Below are positions 5,412-6,672 of a DNA stretch of 6,672 bases, piece by piece (position 1 is the stretch's first letter; each line of letters starts with the position of its first letter). This DNA comes from Candidatus Poseidonia sp. GTDB taxonomy: Archaea > Thermoplasmatota > Poseidoniia > Poseidoniales > Poseidoniaceae. The DNA is taken from the NCBI GenBank assembly GCA_023254365.1, contig JALRLQ010000082.1, positions 1 through 6,672 of the forward strand. The letters run 5' to 3'. The position numbers and the translations under genes are program-made. The notes below the pieces were generated by a model. It worked only from the letters and a program-made list of their open reading frames with translations. It was not told the DNA's origin and made no database searches.

Positions 5412-6401
5412 TTACCAGCCACGCTGGTCAAGACGGACCTCGAGCGTTTCCAGTTCGTCCCCTTTCATCGGGTCACCTTGCATCATCGCCATGGCTTCAG
5501 CCACTTTTGAAGCGTCGTCATAATGAGCCGTGGCCATGACGATGGCGTCTGCCATGGTTTTTGGATCGGAGGACTTGAAGATACCCGACCCTACGAATAT
5601 ACCGTCCATTCCCATGCGCATCATCAACGAGGCATCGGCAGGTGTCGCAATGCCGCCGGCAGAAAAGGTCACAACTGGGAGACGGCCGAGTCGGTGGACA
5701 TCGTCCAAGACCGAGCGAATACCAGCGTGCATCTCGTCGTCAATGGCACCAAACGGGGTGTGAAGATGGGTGCCTGGAAGAACAGACTGGGAGGAGAGGA
5801 CTCGGTATCGCTCCATGATGCTCTCGGTCGCCACATCGAGGCCTTGGTCGTCCAGCGATTGAATTTGGTTGATTTCTTGGTCAATCAGCCGAGCATGGGT
5901 GACGGCTGCGACAACGTTACCGGTTCCAGCCTCGCCTTTGGTTCGAATCATGGCCGCACCTTCCCAGATTCTTCGCACGGCTTCACCTAGACCGGTTGCA
6001 CCGCAAACAAACGGAATGTCGTACTCGTGTTTGTTGATGTGGAAATAGGGGTCGGCTGGTGTCAGGACCTCGCTTTCATCGACCATGTCAACGCCCATTG
6101 CTTCGAGGATACGGGCTTCTCCATCGTGACCGATACGTGACTTGGCCATTACTGGAATGGAGGTGCAGTCGAGGATGCCTTGAATCATGTCCGGATGGCT
6201 CATGCGGGCGACGCCACCGGCTTTTCTGATGTCAGCAGGAACACGTTCGAGGGCCATGACGGCCACAGCGCCGGCGTCTTCTGCTACGGCTGCCTGTTCG
6301 GGGTTGACGACGTCCATGATGACGCCACCTTGTTGCATACGAGCAAAGCCTCGCTTCACCAAATCGCTGCCTTTTCGGAATTGTGAAATATCGGTGTTCA
6401 T
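5412..6401 (-). CDS. pdxS: Pyridoxal 5'-phosphate synthase lyase subunit PdxS
   Basis: A full-length 329-residue PdxS (PDX1/SNZ family). It condenses ribose 5-phosphate, glyceraldehyde 3-phosphate and ammonia into pyridoxal 5'-phosphate; the ammonia normally comes from glutamine through PdxT. By alignment to remembered Bacillus PdxS, the catalytic residues are Asp30 ([13 protein letters not shown]), Lys87 ([10 protein letters not shown]) and Lys155 ([11 protein letters not shown]). Conserved blocks [18 protein letters not shown] (50-67), [33 protein letters not shown] and the terminal RGW are present. It is about 35 residues longer than bacterial PdxS: about six at the N-terminus and about 30 between Lys155 and the SAGG phosphate-binding loop (roughly 183-236). 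Archaeal homologues are known to carry an insertion there. The ATG at 6399-6401 is chosen because homology begins there; upstream in-frame codons run into the ferredoxin gene. GGAAGTG (6410-6416, minus strand) lies 8 bases before it as a ribosome-binding site. No pdxT is in the window. Confidence 0.98.
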   Translation of the reverse strand: MNTDISQFRKGSDLVKRGFARMQQGGVIMDVVNPEQAAVAEDAGAVAVMALERVPADIRKAGGVARMSHPDMIQGILDCTSIPVMAKSRIGHDGEARILEAMGVDMVDESEVLTPADPYFHINKHEYDIPFVCGATGLGEAVRRIWEGAAMIRTKGEAGTGNVVAAVTHARLIDQEINQIQSLDDQGLDVATESIMERYRVLSSQSVLPGTHLHTPFGAIDDEMHAGIRSVLDDVHRLGRLPVVTFSAGGIATPADASLMMRMGMDGIFVGSGIFKSSDPKTMADAIVMATAHYDDASKVAEAMAMMQGDPMKGDELETLEVRLDQRGW

Positions 6402-6424
6402 GCGGTTCACACTTCCAATTTTTT

Positions 6425-6442
6425 GGCTTCGTATTTGAAGCC
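6425..6442. repeat. Perfect 6-bp inverted repeat in the ferredoxin-pdxS gap
   Basis: GGCTTC (6425-6430) and GAAGCC (6437-6442) are exact reverse complements with a 6-base loop, in the 61-base gap between ferredoxin and pdxS. In the direction of transcription (minus strand) the hairpin is followed by AAAAAATT, not by a T run, so it does not look like a terminator. The loop side, read as TTCAAATAC, also resembles a weak TATA box about 32 bases before the pdxS ATG. Confidence 0.5.
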
Positions 6443-6462
6443 GGGTTTCAGGCCATCTAGCC

Positions 6463-6672
6463 TCAGTCGGATGCCAAAACTGGAGAGTCACCTTCGGCGA
6501 TTTCGGCATCGACCGATTCTTCTGCGTTCCGGTCAATCCATGCTTCTTCACCTTCGGGCACATCGGTGTCGGCAAAGATAGCGTCAACAGGGCATTCAGG
6601 GATGCAAGCGCCACAATCGATGCACTCGTCAGGGTCGATCACCAAGTAGGTTTCAGCCTCGCGAAAGGCTTC
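6463..6672 (-). CDS. FdxA-like 4Fe-4S (probably 7Fe) ferredoxin, 5' partial
   Basis: The last 69 codons of a ferredoxin whose 5' end lies beyond the right edge; the frame stays open through base 6672, so an internal TTG or GTG near 6643 is not the real start. Counting from the first visible residue, Cys17, Cys20, Cys23 and Cys27-Pro form the classic CxxCxxCxxxCP motif that ligates an iron-sulfur cluster. The phrase [20 protein letters not shown] and the following [11 protein letters not shown] and WIDRNAE closely follow FdxA-type seven-iron ferredoxins, whose first cluster motif lies just upstream of this point and is therefore missing here. An acidic tail of about 20 residues (after WIDRNAE) extends the protein. 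It should be a soluble low-potential electron carrier; its redox partner is unknown. pdxS starts 61 bases downstream on the same strand. A plain 2[4Fe-4S] ferredoxin is the alternative until the N-terminus is seen. Confidence 0.92.
   Translation of the reverse strand, partial: EAFREAETYLVIDPDECIDCGACIPECPVDAIFADTDVPEGEEAWIDRNAEESVDAEIAEGDSPVLASD

Noticed and set aside
5523..5990. Plus-strand open frame of 155 codons opposite pdxS
   Set aside because: It is fully inside pdxS on the other strand; the pdxS frame is conserved from end to end.
6417..6424. AAAAAATT (minus strand) as a TATA box for pdxS
   Set aside because: It is centred only about 20 bases from the ATG, which would place the transcription start inside the coding sequence.
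6402..6614. N-terminal extension of pdxS by 71 codons
   Set aside because: The extension overlaps the ferredoxin gene in another frame, has no PdxS similarity, and the ATG at 6401 with a ribosome-binding site matches the known family start.

Overview
The window looks archaeal, most likely a marine planktonic euryarchaeon of the Poseidoniia type (Marine Group II/III). That assignment is an inference. It rests on a COG1340-type archaeal coiled-coil protein, a PdxS with the insertion typical of archaeal homologues, membrane proteins carrying MJ0042-like zinc ribbons, TATA-like boxes about 26-32 bases upstream of starts that lack a Shine-Dalgarno sequence, and tight gene packing. No rRNA or other taxonomic marker is present, so a relative from another archaeal lineage remains possible.

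Layout. Six genes run on the plus strand from the left edge to base 5411: a 5'-truncated single-span membrane protein ending in two zinc ribbons (2-685), a DtxR/MntR-family metal-dependent regulator (706-1368), an unrecognised five-span membrane protein with a large soluble domain (1406-2986), a COG1340-like coiled-coil protein (3043-4041), a sugar-phosphate nucleotidyltransferase with a left-handed beta-helix tail (4051-5130), and a small 77-residue helical protein (5178-5411). Two genes run on the minus strand from the right edge: a 5'-truncated FdxA-like ferredoxin (6463-6672) and pdxS (5412-6401). The two blocks converge with no bases between their stop codons.

How the genes work together. 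The DtxR-like protein keeps recognisable metal ligands and should sense iron or manganese; its targets cannot be read from the window. The nucleotidyltransferase should make a nucleotide-activated sugar for surface glycans or glycolipids, and the coiled-coil gene ends 9 bases before it with the ribosome-binding site of the second gene overlapping the stop of the first, so these two are probably co-transcribed. PdxS makes pyridoxal 5'-phosphate with a glutaminase partner (PdxT) that is not in this window. The ferredoxin upstream of pdxS is an electron carrier and may share its transcript.

No mobile element, CRISPR array, tRNA or rRNA was seen. No stretch above 300 bases lacks a gene; the longest gap is about 61 bases. 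I did not find convincing evidence of a new multi-gene system. The most open questions are the two membrane proteins of unknown function and the coiled-coil/nucleotidyltransferase pairing.
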